The notes under the pieces are model-generated. The model saw only the letters and a program-made list of their open reading frames with translations. It had not been told where the DNA came from and did no database searches. A DNA stretch of 64,000 bases. It comes from a bacterium HR29. GTDB lineage: Bacteria; Chloroflexota; Dehalococcoidia; Tepidiformales; Tepidiformaceae. The position numbers and the translations under genes are program-made. The stretch spans positions 1-64,000 of the forward strand of contig BEIF01000002.1 in NCBI GenBank assembly GCA_002898215.1. The letters run 5' to 3'. This document shows positions 16,792 to 26,935 of the stretch, in pieces; position 1 is the first letter of the stretch, and each line of letters starts with the position of its first letter.

Positions 16792-16968
16792 ATGAAGGAG
16801 TTCCATTGCGGCGACGTCGTCCCCGGCTGCACCGCCACGTTCCGCTTCGCCACCGACGAGGAGATCTTCGCCGCCGTGGTACGCCACGCCCGCGCCGACC
16901 ACGGGATGGCCGAGGTCCCGCCGGAGGTGATGGAGGAAGTCCGCCGGCTCATCCGCCCAGCAGCGTAG
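16792..16968 (+). CDS. Small DUF1059-family protein
   Basis: 58 residues, MKEFHCGDVVPGCTATFR and then a DEEIFAAVVRHARADHGM core. Cys6/Cys13 and the HARADHG motif are typical of the DUF1059 family of small predicted metal-binding or redox proteins; their function is unknown. GAGGAGGT lies nine bases before the ATG. It stands alone, ending at a hairpin terminator shared with the convergent EAL gene. Confidence 0.85.
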   Translation: MKEFHCGDVVPGCTATFRFATDEEIFAAVVRHARADHGMAEVPPEVMEEVRRLIRPAA

Positions 16969-16996
16969 CCCCTTCCTCGCCACCAGCCATTCGCCT

Positions 16997-17026
16997 CGGC
17001 GGCCTGGGCGGATGCTCAGGCCGCCG
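16997..17026. terminator. Bidirectional hairpin terminator
   Basis: A perfect 10-bp stem, CGGCGGCCTG and CAGGCCGCCG with a 10-nt loop, sits between the convergent DUF1059 and EAL genes and overlaps the EAL stop codon. There is no T-tract, as often in GC-rich genomes. Confidence 0.6.
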
Positions 17027-18113
17027 CCTCGCTCGCCAGGACCTCCACCATCCGCTCCACGCGGACAATCCCCAGCAGCCGGCCCGCGTCGTCGACCACC
17101 GTCAGGGGAAGGAAGCGCTCCCCGTACGGGCGGAGCATCGCCCGGCGGGCTGCCTGCGCGACGGCCGTCGAGGGGGAAATCTTCATCGCCGCCCCGTCGC
17201 GCTCTCCATCCCACACCCGGAGCGGGCGGCCCCAGCCGTCCACGACCACGGCAATCCTGCCCGGGGGAAGCTCACCCTCGCGGACCGCCTCGGCCGCTTC
17301 CAGGAGAGCTTCGGCCACCAGTCCGAGCCGCCGGCGCTCCGCGACGCGCCGGATGAGCTCGCCGATCTCGCGGGGGAGGGGACGGAATTCCGGCGCCGGG
17401 CGGTTCAAGAGGAACCCCTGGCCGAGAGGAACGCCGAGACGGATGAGCTCCGCGAGCTCCTCCACCCGCTCGATCCCCTCCGCAACCACCCAGGCGTCGA
17501 GCCGGGAGGCGAAGTGCCCCACCAGCTCCAGGAGCGCCCGCTTCGCCCCGTCCTGGTCGACGCCTTCCACGAAGGCGCGGTCCACCTTGACGAACTGCGG
17601 TCGTACGGCAAGGAGCCGCTCCAGCCCGGCGTACCCCGTGCCCGTGTCGTCGACGGCGATGAACGCCCCCCGCTCTCGCAGCTCCTTGGCGACCCGGCCG
17701 AGCTCGCCGACGTCCCCGAGCGGGCTCGTCTCCGTGATCTCGATGACCACCCGGTCCAGCCTTGTCTCGACGAGCAACACCTCCGCCGCATCCGGGTGGG
17801 CGACCGCTGCCGGGTCCAGGTTCACCGTGAGGAAGGTGTTCGGCGGAAGCTCGTCCCGCAGGCGGAGCGCCTGGCGCACGACCGCCGCCTCCAGCCGTGG
17901 CCCCAAGCCGAAGGCGTACGCCTGCCGGAACCATTCGAAGGGCGGCGCGTCCACCTCTGGGTCGGCGAAGCGGGCGAGCAGCTCGAAGCCAGCCGTGACG
18001 CCGCGCCGGAGGTCGACGATCGGCTGTCGGTACAGCGCGATCCGCTCCGGGTCCCGGAGGACGCGTACGAGTGCCTGCTCCCACTGGAGTTCCGACGGTT
18101 GGCCCGGCCCCAC
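17016..18113 (-). CDS. EAL-domain c-di-GMP phosphodiesterase with C-terminal CBS-like domain
   Basis: 365 residues. EAL motifs present: ELLARF (Glu44), NLDPAA, EITETS, VDDTGTGYAGL (double Asp), VKVDRAF (Lys), VVAEGIE and GQGFLLNRP. All metal and catalytic residues are kept, so hydrolysis of c-di-GMP is likely. The C-terminus (about 240-365) looks like a CBS pair, with the clear repeat FLPLTVVDDAGRLLGIVRVE, which may bind a nucleotide and tune activity. No transmembrane helix, so cytosolic. The GTG start has no good SD and is uncertain. A diguanylate cyclase near the window end is a possible counterpart. Confidence 0.88.
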   Translation of the reverse strand: MGPGQPSELQWEQALVRVLRDPERIALYRQPIVDLRRGVTAGFELLARFADPEVDAPPFEWFRQAYAFGLGPRLEAAVVRQALRLRDELPPNTFLTVNLDPAAVAHPDAAEVLLVETRLDRVVIEITETSPLGDVGELGRVAKELRERGAFIAVDDTGTGYAGLERLLAVRPQFVKVDRAFVEGVDQDGAKRALLELVGHFASRLDAWVVAEGIERVEELAELIRLGVPLGQGFLLNRPAPEFRPLPREIGELIRRVAERRRLGLVAEALLEAAEAVREGELPPGRIAVVVDGWGRPLRVWDGERDGAAMKISPSTAVAQAARRAMLRPYGERFLPLTVVDDAGRLLGIVRVERMVEVLASEAAA

Positions 18114-18165
18114 GCTTACAGCGTCGGCGCTCCCGCGTCCCTTCCACAGACCCCACGCCCTACTC

Positions 18166-18199
18166 GGGGAATCCCCGGGGAATCACCCGGAGATTCCCC
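18166..18199. repeat. Nested inverted repeats GGGGAATC/GATTCCCC
   Basis: Two overlapping palindromes: GGGGAATCCCC at 18166-18176, and an 8-bp perfect stem GGGGAATC (18177-18184) / GATTCCCC (18192-18199) around a 7-nt loop. They lie about 50 bp upstream of the EAL gene start and about 205 bp before the divergent EamA gene. An operator or alternating RNA hairpins are possible. The rest of 18114-18404 shows nothing else. Confidence 0.5.
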
Positions 18200-18404
18200 T
18201 ATCCCCGCCGCCTCGGCGCTCCCCGCCCCTCGCCCGAGGCCAGCGATTCCGGCATCATGCCCTCGAACTCCCGTGCCAACCCAGCCCGAATCCACCCTCC
18301 CTACCGACCGCGAAGCGAAGCTCCCACCGGCGGATCCCCTGCTTCCCGGCACCTTCCTCGTCATCCTCATCCCGCCGACCAGCTCGGCTGCCTAGGGGGA
18401 TCCC

Positions 18405-19298
18405 TTGGGAGAGGGGATGGCGCTCACCGCAGCCTTCCTCTGGGCCATCACCAGCACCATGCTGCGCGCCCTGGGCCAGGCGGCGTCGCCACTTTGGATC
18501 GGGGTCGTACGCCTTTGGGTCGCCTCGGCCTTCATTCTCCTCGTGGCGACCGTTCTCGGCGATGCGATGGCGCTTCCTGGCATCACGCCGGGAGCCGCCG
18601 CTGCCGTGGCAGGGAGCGGCATCCTCGCCTATGCGGCCGGAGACACGCTGTACATTCGCGCCCTCGCGCGCTTCGGGATGGGGTCCGTGTTCCCCGCCAC
18701 GATGTCGGGCTTCATTGGGCTCACGGTGTTGGGAGGGGTGGTGCTCCTCGGCGAACCCTTCACCCCGGGGCTCGGGGTCGGCGGGGCAGCGATCGTGGCA
18801 GGAGTGTGGCTGCTGACACGCGGGAGAGAACCCGTCGCGGTATCGGGCGGAGGCGCGGCCGGCGCGTCGCGGTGGGAGGAATTGGCCTTCGTGGGCTCCA
18901 TTGCGGCGCTGTGGACGGCGGCGACGCTCTGGCTGACGTGGGGCCAAGGGGACCTTCCTCCGCTGGCCGTCGGCGCGGTGCGGACGCCGGTAGCGGCCAT
19001 CGCCCTCACGCTCCTGGCGGTTGCGGCGGACAGGAATGGGGCAGGGCAGCTCGTCGGCAACTGGAGGCTGCTCGTGGGGGCGGCCACGGCCGGACTCGTC
19101 GGGACGGGAGTCGGAAGCCTCCTCTACATCCTCGCTCTCCAGGATGCCGGTGCAGCGCGCACGGCGGTGCTCTCCTCCACCTCGCCGGTGTGGGGCCTCC
19201 CTCTCGCGATCCTCGTCCTCGGAGAGCGGGCTACACCGGCGCGTTTGGCAGGGACGGCGTTGGCGGTGGGCGGCGCGATGGCGGTGGCCGTGCTCTGA
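18405..19298 (+). CDS. EamA/DMT-family transporter
   Basis: About 297 residues with ten hydrophobic helices arranged as two EamA repeats (first LTAAFLWAITSTMLRAL, second beginning LAFVGSIAALWTAATLW). The end-of-repeat signature is GEPFTPGLGVGGAAIVAGV in repeat 1 and GERATPARLAGTALAVGGA in repeat 2. Drug/metabolite exporters of this type move amino acids, nucleosides or similar; the substrate is not readable. Start is uncertain between TTG 18405 (AGGGGGA upstream) and ATG 18417. It is followed at once by the obg promoter. Confidence 0.85.
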   Translation: MGEGMALTAAFLWAITSTMLRALGQAASPLWIGVVRLWVASAFILLVATVLGDAMALPGITPGAAAAVAGSGILAYAAGDTLYIRALARFGMGSVFPATMSGFIGLTVLGGVVLLGEPFTPGLGVGGAAIVAGVWLLTRGREPVAVSGGGAAGASRWEELAFVGSIAALWTAATLWLTWGQGDLPPLAVGAVRTPVAAIALTLLAVAADRNGAGQLVGNWRLLVGAATAGLVGTGVGSLLYILALQDAGAARTAVLSSTSPVWGLPLAILVLGERATPARLAGTALAVGGAMAVAVL

Positions 19299-19319
19299 GG
19301 TGGGGCGGGGGCCGGCTGC

Positions 19320-19325
19320 TACGAT
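19320..19325 (+). promoter_or_regulatory. -10-like TACGAT, leaderless obg
   Basis: TACGAT ends 9 nt before the obg ATG, and there is no Shine-Dalgarno. This is one of a set of similar hexamers described in the findings. Confidence 0.4.
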
Positions 19326-19334
19326 GGCAGTAGG

Positions 19335-20633
19335 ATGTTGGATTCGGTCGTCATCGAGGTCATCGGGGGGCGCGGTGGCCACGGGTATGTGAGCTTCCAC
19401 CGCGAAAAGTTCGTGCCCAAAGGGGGCCCCGACGGGGGAGACGGGGGCCGCGGGGGGGATGTGTACCTCCGCGCCGTGGACGACGTCTACACCCTGGAGC
19501 AGTACCGCTCGAGGCGGCGGTTCGAGGCGGGGCCCGGCGGGAACGGCGCGGCGAACCTCAAACATGGGGCCGACGGCGAGGACCTCGTGCTCGATGTCCC
19601 GGTGGGGACCGTGGTCATCGACGAGGCGAGCGGCGATGTCATCGCCGACCTGAAGCGCCCGGGCCAGCGTGTGCTGGTGGCGCGGGGTGGGCGGGGCGGT
19701 TGGGGGAACAAGCGCTTCGCGACCAGCACGAACCAGGCGCCCCACTACTCGCAGAAGGGCGAGCCGGGGCAACGCGTGGTGCTGCGGCTCGAGCTGCGGC
19801 TGCTTGCGGACGTCGGCTTGCTGGGCCTCCCGAACGCGGGGAAGTCGACGCTGCTGGCTGCGGTCTCGAACGCGAAGCCGAAGATCGCGGCCTACCCGTT
19901 CACGACGCTCGAGCCGATGCTAGGGGTGGTCGAAGTCGGGTGGGAGCGGTTCACGCTCGCAGACCTCCCTGGGCTCATCGAGGGGGCCAGCGAAGGGTAC
20001 GGCCTGGGGTTCGAGTTCCTCAAGCACGTTCGCCGGTGCCGGGTGCTGGCCCACCTCGTCGATTGCACGTCGCCCGACCCGGTCACCGATTACGAGCTCA
20101 TCCGCGGGGAGCTGCGTGCCTACGACCCCTCGTTGGATTCGATCCCGGAGGTGCTCGTGGTCACGAAAGCGGACCTCGATGGAGAGGCGGCGCAGCGGGC
20201 GGCGGCGTTGCTCACCGACCACACGGGCCGCGAGACATTCGTTATCTCGGCGCTGGAGCGGCAGGGGTTGGAGCCCCTCGTTGCGAGGTTGATGGAGCTC
20301 GTGAGGGCGGCGCGGGAGGCGGAGGCTGCCCGGGGGGTGGAGAGCGTGCCGGTGCTCCGCCCGGCGCCGCAGGAGCGGTTCCGTGTCGTGCGGGAGGGGG
20401 ATGGGCGGTTCGCCGTCGAGGGAGAGAGGGTGGTTCGCTTCGTGGAGATGACCGACACCGGGATGGAGGGGGCGGAGGACGAGATCGTGCGCCGTCTGGA
20501 GCGCTGGGGAGTGGCGAAGGCCCTGCGACGGGCGGGAGTGCGGCCCGGGGACCGTGTTCGCTTCGGCTCCGTCGAGCTGGTGTGGCAGCCGGAGGCGGCC
20601 GCCGCCGAGGCCCTGGAGATGGAGGAGGGCTAG
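19335..20633 (+). CDS. obg: Obg/CgtA ribosome-assembly GTPase
   Basis: 432 residues in the full three-domain layout. The glycine-rich Obg fold (about 1-160) holds VIEVIGGRGGHGYVSFHREK and GGPDGGDGGRGGDV. The GTPase has P-loop GLPNAGKST, switch I PFTTLEP, DLPGLIEGA and VTKADL. The C-terminal OCT domain is at about 345-425. Obg acts in 50S subunit maturation and the (p)ppGpp/stress response. Its stop overlaps the stop of the convergent enoyl-CoA hydratase by 4 bp. In many bacteria obg follows rplU-rpmA; here it is alone. Confidence 0.97.
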   Translation: MLDSVVIEVIGGRGGHGYVSFHREKFVPKGGPDGGDGGRGGDVYLRAVDDVYTLEQYRSRRRFEAGPGGNGAANLKHGADGEDLVLDVPVGTVVIDEASGDVIADLKRPGQRVLVARGGRGGWGNKRFATSTNQAPHYSQKGEPGQRVVLRLELRLLADVGLLGLPNAGKSTLLAAVSNAKPKIAAYPFTTLEPMLGVVEVGWERFTLADLPGLIEGASEGYGLGFEFLKHVRRCRVLAHLVDCTSPDPVTDYELIRGELRAYDPSLDSIPEVLVVTKADLDGEAAQRAAALLTDHTGRETFVISALERQGLEPLVARLMELVRAAREAEAARGVESVPVLRPAPQERFRVVREGDGRFAVEGERVVRFVEMTDTGMEGAEDEIVRRLERWGVAKALRRAGVRPGDRVRFGSVELVWQPEAAAAEALEMEEG

Positions 20634-21427
20634 CGGCCGCGGAAGACGGGCTCCCGTTTCTCGAGGAAGGAGCGAACCCCCTCCTGGAAGTCCTCCGTGC
20701 GGCGGACGGCCTGCTGCAGGTACTCCTCCCGCTCGATGTGCGAGGCGAGGTCGGCGGTGAGGGACTCCCGCGCCAACCGCTTCATCGTCTCGATGGCGAC
20801 GGTGGGACCGTGGGCGATGTCGGCGGCGAAGGCCTCGACTCGCGCCAGCAGCTCCTCGTGGGGGACGACCTCGCTGACAAGCCCGAGGCGCAGCGCTTCC
20901 TGGGCGTCCACCATGCGGCCGGTGTAGAGCATACGCAGGGCCTCGGAGAGGCCGACGATGCGGGGCAGGAACCAGGTGCAGCCCATATCGGCGGAGAGCC
21001 CTCGCCGGACGAAGATGGCGCTGAAGCGGGCCTGTTCGGAAGCGATGCGGATGTCGCAGGCGAGGGCCAGCGAGAAGCCGGCCCCCACACAGGGGCCGTT
21101 CACGGCGGCGACCACGGGTTTCCGGCAGTTCCACACGAGCTCGGTCGCGCGGTACCGACTCCGGGTCAGCGCCTCGCGGGGCGGGAACGGGCGGGGCACC
21201 TCGTCCTCCCCCTGATCGGCGGCGGTGAGGTCGGTGCCGGCGCAGAATCCGCGCCCGGCACCCGTGATGACGACGGCACGCACGCCGTCGTCGCCGTCGG
21301 CGGCCGAGATGGCGTTCTCGACCTCGGCCCAGGAGGCCCAGGTCATGGCGTTCAACTTCTCCGGGCGGTTGAGGGTGAGCCACGCAACGGCGTCGCGCAC
21401 CTCGTAGGTGATGTGCCGGAACTCCAC
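20630..21427 (-). CDS. Enoyl-CoA hydratase/isomerase family protein
   Basis: 265 residues of crotonase fold. N-terminal signature VAWLTLNRPEKLNAMTW, first oxyanion loop GAGRGFCAGTDL, and second loop AAVNGPCVGAGFSLALACD. The usual hydratase Glu positions are not evident: Ser/Asp-rich ASEQARF and SADMGCTWFLPR follow instead, as in many variant crotonases, so hydration is not certain. GTG start chosen because GGGAGGG lies five bases upstream and the fold begins right there. It probably acts in beta-oxidation-like degradation together with the nearby genes. Confidence 0.9.
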   Translation of the reverse strand: MEFRHITYEVRDAVAWLTLNRPEKLNAMTWASWAEVENAISAADGDDGVRAVVITGAGRGFCAGTDLTAADQGEDEVPRPFPPREALTRSRYRATELVWNCRKPVVAAVNGPCVGAGFSLALACDIRIASEQARFSAIFVRRGLSADMGCTWFLPRIVGLSEALRMLYTGRMVDAQEALRLGLVSEVVPHEELLARVEAFAADIAHGPTVAIETMKRLARESLTADLASHIEREEYLQQAVRRTEDFQEGVRSFLEKREPVFRGR

Positions 21428-21515
21428 GGCGACCCTCCCAATCGTTCGCTTCGAGCGAAGGGTAGCGGTCCGGGGGAAGGCCGTCGACCGGGGTGCGCCC
21501 GTAGTGGGGACGTCG

Positions 21516-21521
21516 TACGCT
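21516..21521 (+). promoter_or_regulatory. -10-like TACGCT, leaderless dehydrogenase gene
   Basis: TACGCT ends six bases before ATG 21528, with no SD. Confidence 0.4.
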
Positions 21522-21527
21522 GCGGCC

Positions 21528-22550
21528 ATGCGGGCGCTGCGCTTCTTCGCACCGGGGCGGGTGGCGGTGACCGAGGTCCCCGACCCTGAGCCGGGGCCGG
21601 GCGAGGTGGTCCTGCGCGTCCACGCTGTGGGGCTGTGCAATAGCGATGTGCGCGTCTTCCTGGGCGAGAAACGTGCCCAGCCGGGCGTCATCCCCGGCCA
21701 CGAATTCACGGGGGAGGTGGTCGCCGCGGGTCCGGGAGCGCGCACGCCGCTCGGGGCGGTGGTGGCGGTGTGCCCCATCGTCGCCTGCGGCTGGTGCGGC
21801 TTCTGCCGGGATGGGTACCGGAACCGGTGCAGCCGCAGACGCACCCTCGGTTACGACCTCGACGGGGGGTGCGCCGAGTTCGTGCGCATCCCGCGGGAGC
21901 TCGAGGCCGGCGGACACCTCCTCCCCGTCGACCCTTCCCTTCCGGCCGAGCGCCGGGCGATGGTCGAGCCCCTGGCCTGCGTGCTGGCCTCGCTGGAAGC
22001 GCTGGGCGTGGCCGCGGGCGAAGGCCTGGCAGTCGTCGGAGGGGGTCCCATGGGCCTGCTCCACGTCGTGGCCGCACGGGCGATGGGCGCCGGCCCGATC
22101 CTCGTGGTCGAGCCCGATGCGGAGCGTCGCGAGGCTGCTCTCGAGCTGGGGGCGGATGTGGCCTGCGCGCCGCAAGAGGCTTTCGAGCGAGGGATGGGCC
22201 TTACGAGCGGCGAGGGGTTCCCGGCGGTGGCGGTGGCCGTCGGCCTCGCCGAGGCGGCGCCCCAGGCGCTGCGCCTGGCGAGGAAGATGGGCAGGGTCAA
22301 CCTCTTCGCCGGCTTCCCGCCCGGGACGACGCTCTCGCTCGACGCGAACCAGCTCCATTACGACGAACTCCGGCTCGTGGGCACCCAGAACGCGCCGCTG
22401 CGCCTCTACGCGCGGGCGGCGGCGATGCTCCCGCGGCTGCCGGCCCTCGACCGGGTCGTGACGCACCGCTTTCCCCTCGACCGGGCCGACGAGGCGTACG
22501 CCGCCCGGCTCGAGCGGCGCGGCCTGAAAGGCGCCGTGGTGATGGTGTAA
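21528..22550 (+). CDS. Zinc-dependent alcohol/polyol dehydrogenase (MDR family)
   Basis: 340 residues. Catalytic zinc ligands sit in VGLCNSDVRVF and GHEFTGEVV, the structural-zinc cysteines in ACGWCGFCRDGYRNRC, and the NAD(P) fold is GGGPMGLLHVVAARAMGA with a following Glu/Asp-type strand end (VVEPD), which suggests NAD. The sorbitol/threonine dehydrogenase subgroup fits best (EPLACVLASLE motif). The substrate is some secondary alcohol or polyol. Starts with MRALRFFAPG, and the nitrilase gene follows after 33 bp. Divergent from the enoyl-CoA hydratase. Confidence 0.9.
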   Translation: MRALRFFAPGRVAVTEVPDPEPGPGEVVLRVHAVGLCNSDVRVFLGEKRAQPGVIPGHEFTGEVVAAGPGARTPLGAVVAVCPIVACGWCGFCRDGYRNRCSRRRTLGYDLDGGCAEFVRIPRELEAGGHLLPVDPSLPAERRAMVEPLACVLASLEALGVAAGEGLAVVGGGPMGLLHVVAARAMGAGPILVVEPDAERREAALELGADVACAPQEAFERGMGLTSGEGFPAVAVAVGLAEAAPQALRLARKMGRVNLFAGFPPGTTLSLDANQLHYDELRLVGTQNAPLRLYARAAAMLPRLPALDRVVTHRFPLDRADEAYAARLERRGLKGAVVMV

Positions 22551-22586
22551 GGAGCGAGACGCGAGTACTGGCCAAGGAGGCGGATG

Positions 22587-23615
22587 ATGGGCGACGAGTT
22601 CCCCGATGTCACGCTGGCGGCAGTGCAGGCGGCGCCGGTGTACCTCGACCGCGACGCCTCGGTGGAGAAGGCCTGCCTCTGGATCGACAAGGCGGCGGAA
22701 GCCGGGGCCGACCTCGCCGTCTTCGGCGAGACGTGGATTCCCGGGTACGCCTCGTTCGCCGAGTGGTGCGGACATCGGCGCTTCGGGTCGGCGCTGCGCC
22801 GGTTCGTCTTGAACGCGGTCGAAGTCCCCTCGCCGGCGACCGATGCCCTCTGCCGGGCGGCGAAGCGGGCGGGCATCGACGTCGTCATCGGTGTGGCCGA
22901 GCGCGACGCCGTGACCGGCGGGACGGTCTACTGCACCCTCCTCTTCATCGGCCGGGAGGGGAAGCTGCTGGGAAAGCATCGGAAGCTGAAGCCCACGATG
23001 TACGAACGCATCGTGTGGGGTGAGGGCGACGGGTCGACCCTACGGGTGTACGAACGCCCGTACGGGAAGCTGTCGGGCCTCAACTGCTGGGAGCACCAGA
23101 TGGTGCTGCCGACGTACGCGCTCGTCGCCCAAGGGGTTCACTTCCACGCCGCCGCCTGGCCCGGCTGGACCGGGACCCGCCAGGAAACGCTCTCCGCGGC
23201 CTTCGCCATGCAGGCGGCGGCCTACGTCGTGATGGCGGGCGGCCTCCTGCGCGAATCGGACATTCCGGAGGACCTGCGGGAGATCGTGCGGCCCATGAAC
23301 GGCCACTCGGGGATCTTCGGACCGGACGGGCGGCTGCTCGCCGGCCCCCTCGACGACGAGGAGGGGGTGCTGACGGCGAAAGCGAACCTGGGGACGGTGA
23401 TGGTGCACAAGATGATCGCGGACCATGGCGGGCACTACAGCCGGCCCGACATCTTCCGGCTCACGGTGGACCGCCGCCCGCGCTTCCGGGCCGCGTTCGA
23501 GGACGCCCCCGTGGAGGAGGCCCGGGAAAGCGAAGCCGGGGCTCCGGAGTGGCCTTCCACCCCGGCCGAAAGCCTCTCTCCCGCCTCCTGTGCGCCCGAA
23601 GGTTCCGCCTCGTAG
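22587..23615 (+). CDS. Nitrilase-family carbon-nitrogen hydrolase
   Basis: 342 residues. The catalytic triad is complete: Glu in VFGETWIPGY, Lys in KHRKLKPTMYER, and Cys in LNCWEHQMVLPTYAL. The LNCWEH sequence and length are those of true nitrilases and cyanide-type hydrolases, more than of amidases, so conversion of a nitrile to an acid plus ammonia is likely. AAGGAGG lies six bases before this ATG (three before the tandem ATG at 22584). The tail after residue 300 is Pro/Ala/Glu-rich. Ammonia release fits the neighbouring glutamate dehydrogenase only loosely. Confidence 0.9.
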   Translation: MGDEFPDVTLAAVQAAPVYLDRDASVEKACLWIDKAAEAGADLAVFGETWIPGYASFAEWCGHRRFGSALRRFVLNAVEVPSPATDALCRAAKRAGIDVVIGVAERDAVTGGTVYCTLLFIGREGKLLGKHRKLKPTMYERIVWGEGDGSTLRVYERPYGKLSGLNCWEHQMVLPTYALVAQGVHFHAAAWPGWTGTRQETLSAAFAMQAAAYVVMAGGLLRESDIPEDLREIVRPMNGHSGIFGPDGRLLAGPLDDEEGVLTAKANLGTVMVHKMIADHGGHYSRPDIFRLTVDRRPRFRAAFEDAPVEEARESEAGAPEWPSTPAESLSPASCAPEGSAS

Positions 23616-23662
23616 GATCGGCGGAGCAGCGAACTCCCGCTCGACCAACTGAGGGGCAAAGG

Positions 23663-24505
23663 ATGAAGTACGCCGTCGAGATCTTCCCTACCGACTACAC
23701 CATCCCGGTCACCGAGCTCGGCCGCGCTGCGGAGGACCTTGGCTTCGAATCACTCTGGTTCCCGGAGCACACGCACATCCCCGCTAGCCGCCGCAGCCCG
23801 TGGCCTGGCGGGGCGGAGCTCCCGAAGGAGTACTGGCACACGCTCGACCCCTTCGCCGCCCTCGCCGCCGTAGCGGTGGTGACCACCAGGCTGAAGCTCG
23901 GCACTGGCATCTGCCTGGTGGTGGAACGGGACCCGATCACCACCGCGAAGGAGGTGTCCACGGTCGACTTCCTCTCCAACGGCCGCTTCCTCTTCGGCGT
24001 CGGCGGCGGCTGGAACTACGAGGAGATGGAGAACCACGGCACCAACCCGAAGCTGCGGTGGCGCATCATGCGGGAGCGCATCCTGGCCATGAAGGCCATC
24101 TGGACCCAGGAGAACGCCGAATACCACGGCCGGTACGTGAACTTCGATCCCATCTGGCAGTGGCCGAAGCCGGTCCAGAAGCCCCACCCGCCCATCGTCG
24201 TCGGCGGGAACGGCCCCGGTACGCTCGACCGTGTGCTCGAGTACGGCGACGAGTGGATGCCCATCGCCGGGCGGGGGCCCGACCTCGCCCCGCGCATCGC
24301 CGAGCTGCGGGAGCGGGCGGCCGCTGCCGGACGGGGCTACATCCCGGTATCCGTCTTCGGCGCTCCTCCTCGGCCCGACCTGGTCCGCACCTACAAGGAG
24401 ATCGGTGTCGACCGCGTGATCTTCCGGCTGCCGTCGGCGGACCGGGAGACGGTCCTCGCGGAGCTGCGCAAGGCGGCGGAGGTGGCGCGGGAGGTGGGCG
24501 AATGA
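23663..24505 (+). CDS. Luciferase-like (LLM) F420- or flavin-dependent oxidoreductase
   Basis: 280 residues of TIM-barrel LLM fold: FPTDYTIPVTELGRAAEDLG, FESLWFPEHTHIP, then VTTRLKLGTGI, STVDFLSNGRFLFGVGGGWN and the phosphate-binding PPIVVGGNG. The TIGR-type F420-dependent branch is favoured by the SLWFPEH motif, but an FMN-dependent enzyme cannot be excluded. It has GGGGCAAAGG before the ATG and its stop overlaps the next start (ATGA), so it is co-translated with an enoyl-CoA hydratase. Confidence 0.88.
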   Translation: MKYAVEIFPTDYTIPVTELGRAAEDLGFESLWFPEHTHIPASRRSPWPGGAELPKEYWHTLDPFAALAAVAVVTTRLKLGTGICLVVERDPITTAKEVSTVDFLSNGRFLFGVGGGWNYEEMENHGTNPKLRWRIMRERILAMKAIWTQENAEYHGRYVNFDPIWQWPKPVQKPHPPIVVGGNGPGTLDRVLEYGDEWMPIAGRGPDLAPRIAELRERAAAAGRGYIPVSVFGAPPRPDLVRTYKEIGVDRVIFRLPSADRETVLAELRKAAEVAREVGE

Positions 24506-25389
24506 GCGAGGCCCAGAACGCCCCGCCCGTGCTCTACGAGGAGCGGGACTCGCTCGCCATCGTGACCCTGAACCGGCCCGAAAAGCTGAACACGCTCAAC
24601 GAGGCCATGATCCAGGGGATCGCCGACGCGGTCGAGCGCGCCACCCTCTCGGAGGCGGTGTCGTGCATCATCCTCCGCGGGGCGGGGCGAACCTTCTCGG
24701 CGGGGTACGACCTCACGGCCGGCGGCGAGGCCGGGGCCGGCTTCCGGCCCCGCTTCGGGGCGCCCCGGCCCGAACCCCGTCCCGGCGCCTGGGACCCGGT
24801 GCGGGACCTCGCCTTCATGGGCCACAACATGCGCCGCTTCATGACGCTCTGGGAGTGCCCGAAGCCGGTCATCGCCCAAATCCATGGGTACTGCCTGGGC
24901 GGCGCCACCGACCTGGCCCTCTGCGCCGACCTCATCTTCATGGCGGAGGACGCGATCATCGGCTACCCGCCTTCACGTATTTACGGCACGCCCACGACGA
25001 TGCTCTGGGTGTACCGGTTGGGTCTCGAGCACGCGAAGCAGTTCCTGCTTTCCGGGGACCAGATCGATGCGGCGACGGCCTACCGAATCGGCCTTTGCTC
25101 GAAAGTCTTTCCGCCCGATCGCTTGGCGGAGGAGACGGAGGCGTACGCGCGGCGCTTCCGGCACATCCCGGCGAATCAGCTTGCGCTGAACAAGCTGCTC
25201 ATCAACCAGGCGTTCGAGAACATGGGCTTGCGGACCACCCAGCTCCTGGGGACGCTCTTCGACGGGATCGCGCGGCACACGGAGGAGGCGCTCCGCTGGG
25301 TGGAGAGCTTTCGAGAGGTCGGCTTCCGGGAGGCCATCCGCCGCCGGGACGCCCCCTTCGGCGACTACGGCGAAGCGAAACGCCGCTGA
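24502..25389 (+). CDS. Enoyl-CoA hydratase/isomerase family protein
   Basis: 295 residues. Crotonase signatures: AIVTLNRPEKLNTLNEAMI, first oxyanion loop RGAGRTFSAGYDL, second loop AQIHGYCLGGATDLALCADL. An insertion rich in Pro/Arg (FRPRFGAPRPEPRPGAWD) lies between them. The long C-terminal helices (ALNKLLINQAFENMG) recall hydratase-like proteins of aromatic or branched-chain degradation. Overlaps the LLM gene by 4 bp and converges with glutamate dehydrogenase. Confidence 0.88.
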   Translation: MSEAQNAPPVLYEERDSLAIVTLNRPEKLNTLNEAMIQGIADAVERATLSEAVSCIILRGAGRTFSAGYDLTAGGEAGAGFRPRFGAPRPEPRPGAWDPVRDLAFMGHNMRRFMTLWECPKPVIAQIHGYCLGGATDLALCADLIFMAEDAIIGYPPSRIYGTPTTMLWVYRLGLEHAKQFLLSGDQIDAATAYRIGLCSKVFPPDRLAEETEAYARRFRHIPANQLALNKLLINQAFENMGLRTTQLLGTLFDGIARHTEEALRWVESFREVGFREAIRRRDAPFGDYGEAKRR

Positions 25390-25405
25390 CCCACCCCCGC
25401 CGATC

Positions 25406-26839
<1,434 letters not shown>

Positions 26840-26922
26840 CGACTCCTGGAGCGGGTTCCTGCTCCGAGCATGCGGCACGGAGCCGGCCCTGACGATACTG
26901 CAATTCCCCGACCGCCGTGGAG

Positions 26923-26928
26923 TAGACT
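26923..26928 (+). promoter_or_regulatory. -10-like TAGACT, leaderless phosphoribosyltransferase gene
   Basis: TAGACT ends seven bases before ATG 26936, with no SD. Confidence 0.45.
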
Positions 26929-26935
26929 GCGCGGC

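Noticed and set aside
19920-22979. A 1019-residue minus-strand frame across obg and the dehydrogenase
   Set aside because: It crosses three confident genes in other frames and has His/Arg/Pro-rich nonsense content.
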